Source: an uncultured Planctomycetia bacterium (GTDB lineage Bacteria > Planctomycetota > Phycisphaerae > FEN-1346 > JAACEH01). Taken from it: a stretch of 32,430 bases of DNA. The stretch is from NCBI GenBank assembly GCA_903929765.1, contig CAIYVX010000101.1:1-32430 (forward strand), given 5' to 3'. Within the stretch, counting starts at the first letter, position 1. Each line of letters begins with the position of its first letter. Below, one piece after another: positions 23,172-31,134 of this stretch. A program made the position numbers and the translations under genes. Below the pieces are notes generated by a model. That model ran no database searches. It was not told the origin of the DNA and saw only the letters and a list, made by a program, of their open reading frames with translations.

Positions 23172-24926
23172 ATGCTGAAACGCTGGATATTTCTTCCGCC
23201 TGCGGAAAACCTGGAGGTGCTGGGTCGCGCGATTGGCGCGGGGGGGCTGGTGTGTCAGGTGCTGGCGAATCGGGGGATGGTGACGGCGGAGGAGGGAAAG
23301 GCTTTCCTGAATCCGGGGTATAAAGATTTGCATCGGCCGGAGGATATGCCGGGGCTGACAAGGGCGGCAGAGCGGATTGTGGCGGCGGTGCGGGATGGGG
23401 AGAAGATTGCGATCTATGGCGATTATGACGTGGATGGGCTGACGGCGGCGGCGCTGTTGTATCAGTGTTTGGAGCTGGCCGGGACGAAGGCGACGCTTTA
23501 TGTGCCGCATCGGATTGAGGAAGGGTATGGGCTGCACGGCGAAGCTTTGCGGCAACTGGCGGCCGAGGGGCACAAGGTGGTCGTGACGGTCGATTGCGGC
23601 GTGACGAGCGTGAAAGAGGCGGCGCTGGCGCGAGAGTTGGGGCTGGACCTGATTATCACGGATCATCACGAGCCGGAAGCGGAAATTCCAGCGGCCTATG
23701 CGGTGGTGAATCCGAAGTTGCCGGGATCGAGCTATCCGTTCCGCGACCTGGCGGGCGTGGGCGTGGCCTTCAAGCTGGCCTGGGCCATCGGCTTGATGCT
23801 GTCCGGGGACGCGGAGGGAAAAAAATGCACGCCGGCGTTTCAGCGGTTCCTGACCGACGCGACGAGTCTGGCGGCGCTGGGGACGATTGCCGACGTGGTG
23901 CCGCTGGTGGATGAGAATCGGGCCTTGGCGGCGATGGGGTTAAAGGCTCTATCTTCGCGGCGCTATCATCACGGGCTGGAGGCCATCGTCAAGTCGGCCC
24001 GCACCGCCGACGGAAAAGTGAAGGAACACGACGTGGGCTTCATCATCGGCCCGCGCCTCAACGCCGCCGGGCGGATGGGGTCGGCCCACAAGGCCCTGCG
24101 GCTCCTGACCGAGGCCGGGCCGGAAGAGGCGATGGCGATTGCGACGGAATTGGAGGCCGAGAACCGCCGGCGGCAGGACGTGGAGCGGGAGATTTATAAC
24201 CAGGCCGTCGCGATGGTGGAGCGCAGCGGCGGGGTGAAGAACAAGTTCAGCCTCGTCCTGGCGTCGGACCAGTGGCACGCGGGGGTGATCGGGATTGTGG
24301 CTTCGCGGCTGGTGGAGCGGTATTACCGGCCGACGCTGCTGATCGCCCTGGAGGAGGGCCAGGGCCAGGGGTCGGGGCGTTCGATTCCGGGGTTCTCGCT
24401 GTTCCAGGCCCTGACGGCTTCGGGCGGGCATCTGAAAAGTTTCGGCGGGCACGACATGGCGGCGGGATGCCGCCTGGCGGGGGAAAACGTGGCGGCGTTC
24501 GCGGCGGCGTTCGAGGCTCATGCAAAATCGATGCTGCGACCGGAGGATCTGGTGGCGGCGGTGAAGATCGACGCGACGACGGAATTTGCGGCCCTCGGGC
24601 TTACGGCGGTGCGCGAACTGGGGCGGCTGGCGCCGTTCGGTCAGGGCAATCCCCGGCCGGTGTTTGCCGTGCGCGATTGCCAGTTGGTGCGGCCGCCGGA
24701 ACGGCTGGGCAAGGACGGGTCGCACCTGGCGCTCACGCTCACCCAGGGCGGCATTTGTCTGCGGGCGCTCTATTGGAAACAGGGACGGCTGGCCGAGACG
24801 CTGGCCGGGGCCCAGACGCTCGACATCGCCTGCCGGCCGACGATCAATAAGTTCAACGGGCGGGAGTCGGTGGAGTTAGAGTTGGCCGACGTGCATCCTG
24901 GCGGGTATCGCGAGCCGACGAGTTAG
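23172..24926 (+). CDS. recJ: Single-stranded-DNA-specific 5'-3' exonuclease RecJ
   Basis: 584 residues. Used in recombination, mismatch and base excision repair. DHH domain: IYGDYDVDGLTAAALL (81-96), TVDCGVTS and LIITDHHEP. Then GPRLNAAGRMGSA, the DHHA1 domain with HAGVIGIVASRLVERYY and FGGHDMAAGCRL, and an OB-fold C terminus (LAPFGQGNPRPVF). The ATG at 23172 gives the normal N terminus (MLKRWIF); a start 48 nt upstream would run through the R2 repeat. No strong ribosome binding site is seen. The TAG stop straddles the left end of the MITE-like element. The gene uses mostly G-ending codons, in contrast to C-ending codons in aroC. Confidence 0.96.
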   Translation: MLKRWIFLPPAENLEVLGRAIGAGGLVCQVLANRGMVTAEEGKAFLNPGYKDLHRPEDMPGLTRAAERIVAAVRDGEKIAIYGDYDVDGLTAAALLYQCLELAGTKATLYVPHRIEEGYGLHGEALRQLAAEGHKVVVTVDCGVTSVKEAALARELGLDLIITDHHEPEAEIPAAYAVVNPKLPGSSYPFRDLAGVGVAFKLAWAIGLMLSGDAEGKKCTPAFQRFLTDATSLAALGTIADVVPLVDENRALAAMGLKALSSRRYHHGLEAIVKSARTADGKVKEHDVGFIIGPRLNAAGRMGSAHKALRLLTEAGPEEAMAIATELEAENRRRQDVEREIYNQAVAMVERSGGVKNKFSLVLASDQWHAGVIGIVASRLVERYYRPTLLIALEEGQGQGSGRSIPGFSLFQALTASGGHLKSFGGHDMAAGCRLAGENVAAFAAAFEAHAKSMLRPEDLVAAVKIDATTEFAALGLTAVRELGRLAPFGQGNPRPVFAVRDCQLVRPPERLGKDGSHLALTLTQGGICLRALYWKQGRLAETLAGAQTLDIACRPTINKFNGRESVELELADVHPGGYREPTS

Positions 24927-25085
24927 AGCCTATCCGAATAACCCCTCTGGCGTCGGTCGGCTGCGAGGGCCGATGGCGGTGTCGTCCTGCATCGGCGTAT
25001 GCAACTGCATACGCCTGCTTCGGCCTCCGTGCCCTCGGCCCTCTCGCTCGACCTTGGGCCGACGACGGGCTATTCGGATAGGCTC
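24926..25085. mobile_element. MITE-like element, 160 bp, with 15-bp terminal inverted repeats and TTA target duplication
   Basis: Perfect 15-bp terminal inverted repeats GAGCCTATCCGAATA (24926-24940) and its complement (25071-25085), flanked by TTA on both sides (24923-24925 and 25086-25088). The interior is itself partly palindromic: a GCGTATGC / GCATACGC stem and a longer GCGAGGGCCGA / TCGGCCCTCTCGC pairing. It has no open frame of significance. The 3-bp TNA-type duplication resembles those made by IS5-group transposases, so it is probably mobilised in trans by such an element (inference). Confidence 0.9.
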
Positions 25086-25087
25086 TT

Positions 25088-25120
25088 AAAAAACCACGGC
25101 GAACCCGAGGTCCGCCGTGG
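25088..25120 (-). terminator. Intrinsic terminator of the porin gene
   Basis: On the minus strand CCACGGCG pairs with CGCCGTGG across an 11-nt loop, followed directly by TTTTTT. It lies 30 bp past the porin stop. The T-run overlaps the target-site duplication of the adjacent MITE. Confidence 0.9.
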
Positions 25121-25150
25121 CGTTTGCACTTTTCCATTTCTGCGCCGGGA

Positions 25151-26548
25151 TCAGAAGTTGATCTGCACCCGCAGCCCGATCACCGTCGCATCGCTGGTCG
25201 CTCCGCCGCCCGGATGGGCCACATACTGAATATCGGGAATGATCTGGCACCACGGCGTCAGCATGATGTTATAGTAGGCCTCAACCACCGATTCATTATT
25301 TTGCGTAAAGCCCGCCAGGGGCGAGTCGGCCAGCCGGCTGCTCGCGAAGCCCAGGCCCGTCACGTCCTTGTCGCGGCTCGGAATCAGGCCCTGGTACTGC
25401 AGGCCCGCGCTCCAGAAGCCCTTGATCGCGTAGGCGTCGGCGTTGTCCGTGCCCCAGCGGAAGAACGCGCCCAGGCCCTGCCCGTCCTTGGTGTCGTTCT
25501 CGTTCCAGAGCTTCTGATCGCAACTGACGTACAGGCCGAAGTTGTTGTTGGAGATGCCGGTGCCGTCGAGGTCGCGTCTGCTCCCCTGATCGTTCCAGAA
25601 GCCGATGCGGTAGGCGCCCTGCAGCGGGCCGTGGCACGAGGGCATCCTGGGCGTCACGCCGGTTTCATACAGGCTGAAGATCCGGGCGTCGTCGTCGAAG
25701 GTCGTATCGAGGCCATTGGTCCGGAACTGTCCCCGCCCATCCGCCGCAGCCATCGAGACATACCACCATTCCAGCGGTTGAACGTGCACCACCGCCGCCA
25801 GACCCGGCTGCGGGAACGGGATCGTCGGGTTGTCGACCAGGGCCCCGTTGACGAACTGTTCGAACTTGTTGTTGGCGTAGCTGTTGCCGTCGAAGGCGAC
25901 GGGGCAGTCGCACATGCGGAAACCGTCCGTCAGATCGATTTTGCCGACTCGGACGAACACCTTATTGTTAAGGAACATCTGTTCATAGTACAGTTGCTCT
26001 ACCCAAACTGAATGGTCGCCGAAGGCCCAGTTGTTCACGCCCGTCAGGCTGCCCACCGCATGCGGATCCACGCCGCTCGACCAGCTTCCGAAGGTCAGGG
26101 ACCGTATCCGCCCGCCCTGGATTCCCAGAAGTTGTTCGAGATGGAAGTTGACTTCCAACTCGTACAGCCCGGCGTATCGGCCGGCTTTGTTGTGCACGGA
26201 CGTGCCGCCGTTCAACACCTGTTGGTACGCCTGCGTCAACCCGAGGCTGACGTCGACGCCGGCGTCCGAGGCCGCCTTGCCGAGGCCAAAGAAATGGTCC
26301 GTCAACGAGCTGCGCGTCGCCAGATCGTCGAAGAATCCCGTCGGCGCCGGAGCGGGAGCCGGAGTCGCCACCGGCTGCGCTGCCGCAGGCGTCACCGCCA
26401 GTGGCACGACCGCAGGCTGCGCTGCCGCAGGCGGCTGGTCCGCCGCCAGGCACGGTGCCGCCCCGACGATCAGCCATCCCGCAACCAGCATTATCGCAAC
26501 AACCGAAATCCGCACTACCAGCGACTGCCATTTTGCTCGGTGGGACAT
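25151..26548 (-). CDS. OprB-family carbohydrate-selective porin
   Basis: 465 residues. A signal peptide (about 1-35, ending CLAA) is followed by an unusual Ala/Pro/Gln-rich linker (36-70), then an OprB-type beta-barrel (75-465): LTDHFFGLG, GVDVSLGLTQAYQQVLNGG, a long series of alternating strands, GAFFRWG, and the terminal Phe of outer-membrane barrels (RVQINF). In Pseudomonas OprB imports glucose and related sugars. GAGGAGG lies upstream of the ATG and a strong terminator follows the stop. The gene is downstream of a PfkB-type kinase and thpR on the same strand, which may hint at carbohydrate use but could be chance. Confidence 0.92.
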   Translation of the reverse strand: MSHRAKWQSLVVRISVVAIMLVAGWLIVGAAPCLAADQPPAAAQPAVVPLAVTPAAAQPVATPAPAPAPTGFFDDLATRSSLTDHFFGLGKAASDAGVDVSLGLTQAYQQVLNGGTSVHNKAGRYAGLYELEVNFHLEQLLGIQGGRIRSLTFGSWSSGVDPHAVGSLTGVNNWAFGDHSVWVEQLYYEQMFLNNKVFVRVGKIDLTDGFRMCDCPVAFDGNSYANNKFEQFVNGALVDNPTIPFPQPGLAAVVHVQPLEWWYVSMAAADGRGQFRTNGLDTTFDDDARIFSLYETGVTPRMPSCHGPLQGAYRIGFWNDQGSRRDLDGTGISNNNFGLYVSCDQKLWNENDTKDGQGLGAFFRWGTDNADAYAIKGFWSAGLQYQGLIPSRDKDVTGLGFASSRLADSPLAGFTQNNESVVEAYYNIMLTPWCQIIPDIQYVAHPGGGATSDATVIGLRVQINF

Positions 26549-26655
26549 GAATGGGCCTCCTCGATCCAGAGATAGGAAGCGGGCGCAAAGCGTCCGCCGG
26601 ATAAATAAATATCGTGTTTTTGTGCCGTTATGATTCAGTTATTCCGCCGGCCAAA

Positions 26656-27225
26656 TCACCGCTTCAACGCCGAGCGGTGCAGGGTGGTGTAGGTCGGGCC
26701 GGTGCGGCCGAGAACGCTCTGGACCAGGACGATTTCGGAAATGGGAATCTCGGGCGTCGCGGCCAGGCGGTAGGCCTCGATGGCCGTGGCGAGTTTGGGC
26801 AGGTTCTTCGGACCGTTGACGCGGCCGAGCGTCAGGTGCGGAGCGAAGCCGCGCGGGTCGACCGGCGTCAGGTATTTGGTGGCCTCATCGACGCGGCGCT
26901 GAAGTTCGAGCAACCGGCCGCTCGGTTCCTCAAGGCCGGCCCAGACGACGCGCGGCCGCTTGGACGTGGGAAAGGCCCCGACCGCCGCCAGTCGCGAGGC
27001 ACAGGCCTGGCTCTGGGCCGCGGCCTTATCGAGCGCCGCCGAAAGCGTCGGCACTTCGTTGGCCGGCAGGTCGCCGACGAACTTCAGCGTCAGGTGAATC
27101 TGCTGCGGTTTCGACCATTTCACGTCCGACTTGGTCGCAGCAAGGTCCTTCTGCACGGCCGCGAGCAGATCCAGGGCCTCAGCCGGCAACTCCACCGCGA
27201 TGAACAGCCGCAACACGTTACTCAT
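26656..27225 (-). CDS. thpR: RNA 2',3'-cyclic phosphodiesterase (2'-5' RNA ligase family)
   Basis: 189 residues, usual length. Two HxT motifs of the 2H phosphoesterase fold: HLTLKFVG (H44, T46) and HLTLGRVNG (H130, T132). The N terminus LRLFIAVELP is typical of ThpR. The family opens 2',3'-cyclic phosphates on RNA to 2'-phosphates and can ligate tRNA halves in vitro. The ATG at 27225 follows GGGAGG by about 7 nt; an open frame 22 codons longer would run through part of the R1 hairpin and is rejected. It lies between pfkB-family kinase and porin genes. Confidence 0.93.
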   Translation of the reverse strand: MSNVLRLFIAVELPAEALDLLAAVQKDLAATKSDVKWSKPQQIHLTLKFVGDLPANEVPTLSAALDKAAAQSQACASRLAAVGAFPTSKRPRVVWAGLEEPSGRLLELQRRVDEATKYLTPVDPRGFAPHLTLGRVNGPKNLPKLATAIEAYRLAATPEIPISEIVLVQSVLGRTGPTYTTLHRSALKR

Positions 27226-27261
27226 GAAAACGCCTCCCGTTGGCACGTCCCTTCGGCGAAA

Positions 27262-27292
27262 CATGGCGGCAAACAACGGCCGCCATGCCACC
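27262..27292. repeat. CATGGCGG hairpin repeat (family R1)
   Basis: CATGGCGGC pairs with GCCGCCATG around AAACAACG, then CCACC. It lies between the kinase stop and the thpR start and has the same orientation as the other R1 copies. Confidence 0.85.
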
Positions 27293-27297
27293 AGTTA

Positions 27298-28197
27298 TTA
27301 AACTACTAGCATCTTGACATATTCATCCAATCGCCGGTCGATGTCGGCGCGGCTGATCTGCTGGAACCGGTTCAGGCTGAAGTCTTCGACGTTGAACGAG
27401 GCCGCCACCGTGCCGTAGGCCAGGGCCCGGCGGAGGTGGGCTTCGTCGAAAGTTTTCTGCGTGGCCAGGTAGCCCATCATGCCGCCGGCAAAGGAATCGC
27501 CAGCGCCGGTCGGGTCGATCACGCGGTCGGTCGGATAGGCCGGCAGCGTAGCCACGCCCGTGGGCGTGACGAGCATGGCCCCGTGCTCGCCCTTTTTGAT
27601 GACCACGAACTTCGGCCCCCAGGCCAGCACGCGGCGGCCCGCGGCGACAAGATTCGTAATGCCGGTCAACATCCGGGCCTCTTCGTCGTTGAGGACCATG
27701 CCGTCGATGCGGCTCATCAGTTGAATGAGCGGCTCGCGGGCCGAATCGATATAGAAGTTCATCGTGTCGGCCACCACGAGGCGCGGGCGGCGCACCTGGT
27801 CGAGGACGCGGCCCTGGACCTGCGGGCTGCCGTTGGCCAGGAAGACCAGTTCGGAATCGCGAAATTTTTCCGGCAGCTTCGGATCGAACGAGCCGAAGAC
27901 GTTCAGTTCGACGGCGAGGGTCTGGGCGGCGTTCATGGCCCCCTGGTAGGAGCCGCGCCAGCGGAAAGTCTTGCCGGGGGCCACTTCGAGGCCCGCAGTA
28001 TCGACGTTCCGCTTCTCCAGCATTTCGCGGAAAGCCGTGGGAAAATCGGAGCCGACCACGCCCACGAGTCGCACCGGGCCGAAAAAGCTGGCGGCATAAG
28101 AAAAATAGGTGGCCGAACCGCCCAGGACGTCGTCCGCGCGACCGGCCGGAGTTTCCACGGAATCGAACGCGATGCTGCCGACAACGATCAGAGACAT
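27298..28197 (-). CDS. PfkB-family carbohydrate/nucleoside kinase
   Basis: 299 residues. Ribokinase fold: VVGSIAFDSVETPAG at the N terminus, GGSATYFSYAAS (26-37) in the substrate loop, VLNDEEARMLTG, and the signature DPTGAGDSFAGG (228-239) with the catalytic base D234. The substrate cannot be read from sequence; the closest pattern is the adenosine kinase / sugar kinase branch with GGSATY, often annotated as PfkB family or sugar kinase. The start ATG has GAGGGCGG upstream. It begins the minus-strand run kinase-thpR-porin and diverges from the sulfatase-fold gene. Confidence 0.9.
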   Translation of the reverse strand: MSLIVVGSIAFDSVETPAGRADDVLGGSATYFSYAASFFGPVRLVGVVGSDFPTAFREMLEKRNVDTAGLEVAPGKTFRWRGSYQGAMNAAQTLAVELNVFGSFDPKLPEKFRDSELVFLANGSPQVQGRVLDQVRRPRLVVADTMNFYIDSAREPLIQLMSRIDGMVLNDEEARMLTGITNLVAAGRRVLAWGPKFVVIKKGEHGAMLVTPTGVATLPAYPTDRVIDPTGAGDSFAGGMMGYLATQKTFDEAHLRRALAYGTVAASFNVEDFSLNRFQQISRADIDRRLDEYVKMLVV

Positions 28198-28235
28198 AAT
28201 CCGCCCTCACCAGGTTGATACGACTGAAGTTACAT

Positions 28236-28264
28236 AGGATACCCGAAAACGGCGGCCATCGCAA
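28236..28264 (-). promoter_or_regulatory. Possible weak promoter of the pfkB-family kinase
   Basis: On the minus strand TTGCGA (4/6) and TATCCT (4/6) with 17-bp spacing, about 40 bp upstream of the start codon. Weak match; given because of correct spacing and position. Confidence 0.3.
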
Positions 28265-28317
28265 GGTCCGAAACCGCCGGCCAAACGTGTTCTCACCAAG
28301 ACCACAAAAATTGCCCG

Positions 28318-28346
28318 TTGGCGCACTTGCCCCCATTATGCATAAT
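28318..28346 (+). promoter_or_regulatory. Possible promoter and palindromic operator of the sulfatase-fold gene
   Basis: TTGGCG (4/6) and CATAAT (5/6) with 17-bp spacing. The -10 hexamer is half of a perfect 12-bp palindrome ATTATGCATAAT (28335-28346), which looks like a site for a dimeric regulator. The start codon is 60 bp further on. Confidence 0.4.
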
Positions 28347-28406
28347 AGCCGGGCCTATTCTCTTACCTTTGCGTGAACGTGGTGAATTGCGTCGCGAGGA
28401 CTCGCC

Positions 28407-30641
28407 TTGACCGACTCGGTCACAAGAATCGCCCCTGGCCTGTCCCCACCGCCCGCCCCATCCTGGCGGGTCTGGCTCCGTTGCGTGCTCACCGCCGAAA
28501 TCATCCTGATCGCCGTCTTCGCCGCCTGTACCTTCCGTCTGCTTCATAAAAATGCCGACGCCAACCCCACCATCACCACCGAAGTCACCAGGAATTACCT
28601 CGCCTTCACCTACTGGTACTCCGCCGGTATTCTGGCCGGCTATTGCCTGGTTGGACTCGTCTGGGGCTCCTTCTGCTGGGCCATCGTCGCCTCCTGGGGC
28701 GCCGTCAGAAACCGGCCGCCCTCCAAACGCGGCGCCATTCTCGCTTCCGCCCTCCTCATCGCCCTCATGTCCCTCTACATGACCGCCGCCTACGCCGTCC
28801 ACTCCCCGCAGGTGCTCGAAAACATCCTCACTTCCGACGACGGTCTCCAGGCCATTGTCTCGCTCGGACGCTGGACGCCACCCTGGCTCCTCACCCTCCT
28901 GCGCGGCGCCTTCGAAGCCGCCTCCTGCGTCCTCATCGTCGCCGGTCTCACCTGCGCCATCCGCCGCATGAACCACCCACGCCGCCGCGCCGCCCTCACC
29001 CTCACCGCCACCCTGCCCATCATCGCCGCCGGTCTCGGTCTCGGCCTCGCCATCGACCGCCTGCCCGCCAAAAATCGCCACGACAGCCACCCCAACATCC
29101 TCATTCTCGCCACCGACGGCCTGCGCCAGGATCACCTCGGCGCCTACGGCTACCCCAAACCCACCAGCCCCAACATCGACCGCCTGGCCGCCGACGCCGT
29201 CCGCTTCAACGAAGTCTATGTCCCTCAGGCCCGCACCCTGCCCAGTTGGACCTCCATCCTCACCGGAACCTATCCCCACACCCACGGCCAGCGCTTCACC
29301 TGGCCGCGCGAATCGCACATCCCCATGCCCCTGGCCACCCTACCCCGCGAACTGGCCCGCCAGGGCTACGCCAGCTACGCCATCAGCGACTGGGTCGGCG
29401 GCGACTTCGCCAAGGTCGATTTCGGCTTCACCGCCGTCCACGTCGCCCCGGAAGCCTGGAGCCTCAAAACCTGGATCGCCCAGGCCATCTGCCAGGGCCA
29501 CCCGCTCCTCGTCGCCCTGGCCGACAACCCGCTCGGCTACCGCCTCTACCCCGCCATGGAAGGCATGCCCATCAACCCCAACCCCGAAAACGTGACCCAG
29601 GAAACACTTTCCACGCTCGGCCGCCTGGCCCGCCGCGACCAGCCCTTCTTCATGATCGTCTTCTACAGCGAAACTCACCTGCCCTACGCCACCCGGTATC
29701 CTTATTATCAAACCTTCGCCAGTCCCGCCTACCAGGGCCGACAGAAGCTCAACGCCGTCCCGCCCAGCCTCGAAGACGCCGCCGGCGGAAAGTTCGACCC
29801 CGACGCCTACTTCAACGTCGCCCAACTCCGCGCCCTCTATGACGGCGCCATCCTCAGCTTCGACGACCAGGTCGGACAGGTCGTCGCCTCACTCAAAAAC
29901 CTCAACCTCTGGGACGACACCATCGTCATCATCACCAGCGACCACGGCGAAAACCTCCTCGAAAGCCCCAGCAGTTGGGGCCACGGCAATTTTCTGTTCG
30001 ACGCCAATTATGACTCACGCATTCCCCTGATCATCTCCGATCCCGCCCTGCGCGGAAGCTCGCCCCGCTCCATCGACGAAGTCACCAGTTCCGTCAACCT
30101 CATGCCCACCCTGCTCCAACGCCTCGGCCTCCCCGCCCCCGACTCCTGCGAAGGACGCTCCTTCGCCGACCTCCTGCGCGGCCAACGCCCCCCGCGCGAC
30201 GGAACCATCTTCGCCGAAAGTGCCGAACTCCTCGGCGGCGAAAAGCAATTGACCTGGGACAGTTACCTGCGCTATCCGCCCCTGGCCAAAATGCTCGAAG
30301 TCACCGAACCCGCTTCCGGCCTGATTGGCATTAAGAAGGAATATTTCGACCTGCTGATCGAAGCCCGCCAGCGCATGGTCCGCACTTCGCGCTGGAAGCT
30401 TCTCTACGCCCCGCTGGTCGAGGGCGCCCGCTACCAACTCTTCGACTTGCAGGCCGACCCGCTCTGCCGCTCGGACGTGCAGGACGCCCACCCGCAGGTC
30501 TTCGCCGATCTGCGGGCCGCGCTCTGGGATTGGATGAAAGGCGATTCCCAACGACGACAGCGCGGGGACCATCTGGTCCCTCGCGCCTTGGTCGGGAAAA
30601 TCGAAACTGCTGGGAACATCGGGGAATCTGGGCTTAAATAA
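28407..30641 (+). CDS. Membrane-bound sulfatase-fold (alkaline phosphatase superfamily) enzyme with Thr nucleophile
   Basis: 744 residues. The TTG start has GAGGA 6 nt upstream and is the first usable codon after an in-frame stop. Five membrane segments (about 24-43, 69-98, 109-131, 159-185, 195-216) precede a catalytic domain (228-640), probably periplasmic. Metal ligands typical of the superfamily: D237 (LATDGLR), D512-H513 (SDHGEN) and H526. At the nucleophile position the sequence is ARTLPSWTSILTG, so T277 replaces the Cys/Ser of the sulfatase CxPxR motif and W281 replaces its Arg. It therefore cannot be a formylglycine sulfatase. Thr nucleophiles occur in LtaS and EptA type phospho-group transferases, which share the five-helix topology. 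A transferase or phosphodiesterase on envelope material is a reasonable guess. Confidence 0.85.
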   Translation: MTDSVTRIAPGLSPPPAPSWRVWLRCVLTAEIILIAVFAACTFRLLHKNADANPTITTEVTRNYLAFTYWYSAGILAGYCLVGLVWGSFCWAIVASWGAVRNRPPSKRGAILASALLIALMSLYMTAAYAVHSPQVLENILTSDDGLQAIVSLGRWTPPWLLTLLRGAFEAASCVLIVAGLTCAIRRMNHPRRRAALTLTATLPIIAAGLGLGLAIDRLPAKNRHDSHPNILILATDGLRQDHLGAYGYPKPTSPNIDRLAADAVRFNEVYVPQARTLPSWTSILTGTYPHTHGQRFTWPRESHIPMPLATLPRELARQGYASYAISDWVGGDFAKVDFGFTAVHVAPEAWSLKTWIAQAICQGHPLLVALADNPLGYRLYPAMEGMPINPNPENVTQETLSTLGRLARRDQPFFMIVFYSETHLPYATRYPYYQTFASPAYQGRQKLNAVPPSLEDAAGGKFDPDAYFNVAQLRALYDGAILSFDDQVGQVVASLKNLNLWDDTIVIITSDHGENLLESPSSWGHGNFLFDANYDSRIPLIISDPALRGSSPRSIDEVTSSVNLMPTLLQRLGLPAPDSCEGRSFADLLRGQRPPRDGTIFAESAELLGGEKQLTWDSYLRYPPLAKMLEVTEPASGLIGIKKEYFDLLIEARQRMVRTSRWKLLYAPLVEGARYQLFDLQADPLCRSDVQDAHPQVFADLRAALWDWMKGDSQRRQRGDHLVPRALVGKIETAGNIGESGLK

Positions 30642-30651
30642 AAACGACCGG

Positions 30652-30960
30652 TCAGCGACTCATCTTCCGGTCGAGCGTCTTGCCCAGCGAATCGAGAAAT
30701 TCCAGAACGCTGCTCATGGCCACGCGGTAATAGACGCACCGGCCCCGCTTGCGCGCCGCCAGAACGCCCGCCCGACGCAGAATACCCAGGTGCCGCGAAA
30801 CATTCGCCGCGTTGGTGTGCAGATATTCGATGATCTCGGACACCTGCCGCTCCTTGCCGCCGATATACATTAACATCTGTATACGCAGCGGATGACCGAC
30901 CGCTCGCACCACACCTGCCTGAAACAACACCGCTGCTGGGGACATCGTGCCTTTTTTCAT
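30652..30960 (-). CDS. ArsR/SmtB-family winged-helix repressor
   Basis: 102 residues. The helix-turn-helix is at about 37-60 (QVSEIIEYLHTNAANVSRHL), followed by the wing (RKRGRCVYYRV). The N-terminal VRAVGHPLRIQMLMYI is family-typical. The metal-binding ELCVCDL motif is absent and only one Cys is present, in the wing, so it does not use the classical ArsR metal site; it may sense another ligand or redox state. Start ATG with AAAGGAG. It converges with the sulfatase-fold gene (10 bp between stops), and no terminator is visible between them. Its target is unknown. Confidence 0.93.
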   Translation of the reverse strand: MKKGTMSPAAVLFQAGVVRAVGHPLRIQMLMYIGGKERQVSEIIEYLHTNAANVSRHLGILRRAGVLAARKRGRCVYYRVAMSSVLEFLDSLGKTLDRKMSR

Positions 30961-31067
30961 CGCCGTCTCCTTTGCCTAAAGGCCCTCTGTTGTCACGACA
31001 CGAACCTGCCCCAACCCTGTTGGCCACCTCCGTCCAAATTGTCTAGATCTGACCTACAACTTCGACT

Positions 31068-31096
31068 AATTTAATCCCGTTTCCGATACAAGTCAA
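31068..31096 (-). promoter_or_regulatory. Putative promoter of the arsR-family gene
   Basis: On the minus strand TTGACT (5/6) and TAAATT (4/6) with 17-bp spacing. Between the promoter and the gene lie small inverted repeats (TGTCACGACA at 30995-31004; TCTAGA and AGATCT near 31043-31050) that could be autoregulatory operator sites. Confidence 0.5.
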
Positions 31097-31134
31097 TCCT
31101 TTAAACCGGCCCCGTCGAGTTATTTTTTCCCGCC

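Noticed and set aside
24926-25085. Complete insertion sequence
   Set aside because: The element is only 160 bp and encodes no transposase; it is non-autonomous.
28407-30641. Formylglycine-dependent sulfatase
   Set aside because: The CxPxR or SxPxR motif is absent; the position holds Thr and the Arg is Trp.
30652-30960. Arsenic or metal resistance operon
   Set aside because: The regulator lacks the CxC metal site and no arsB, arsC or transporter gene is adjacent.
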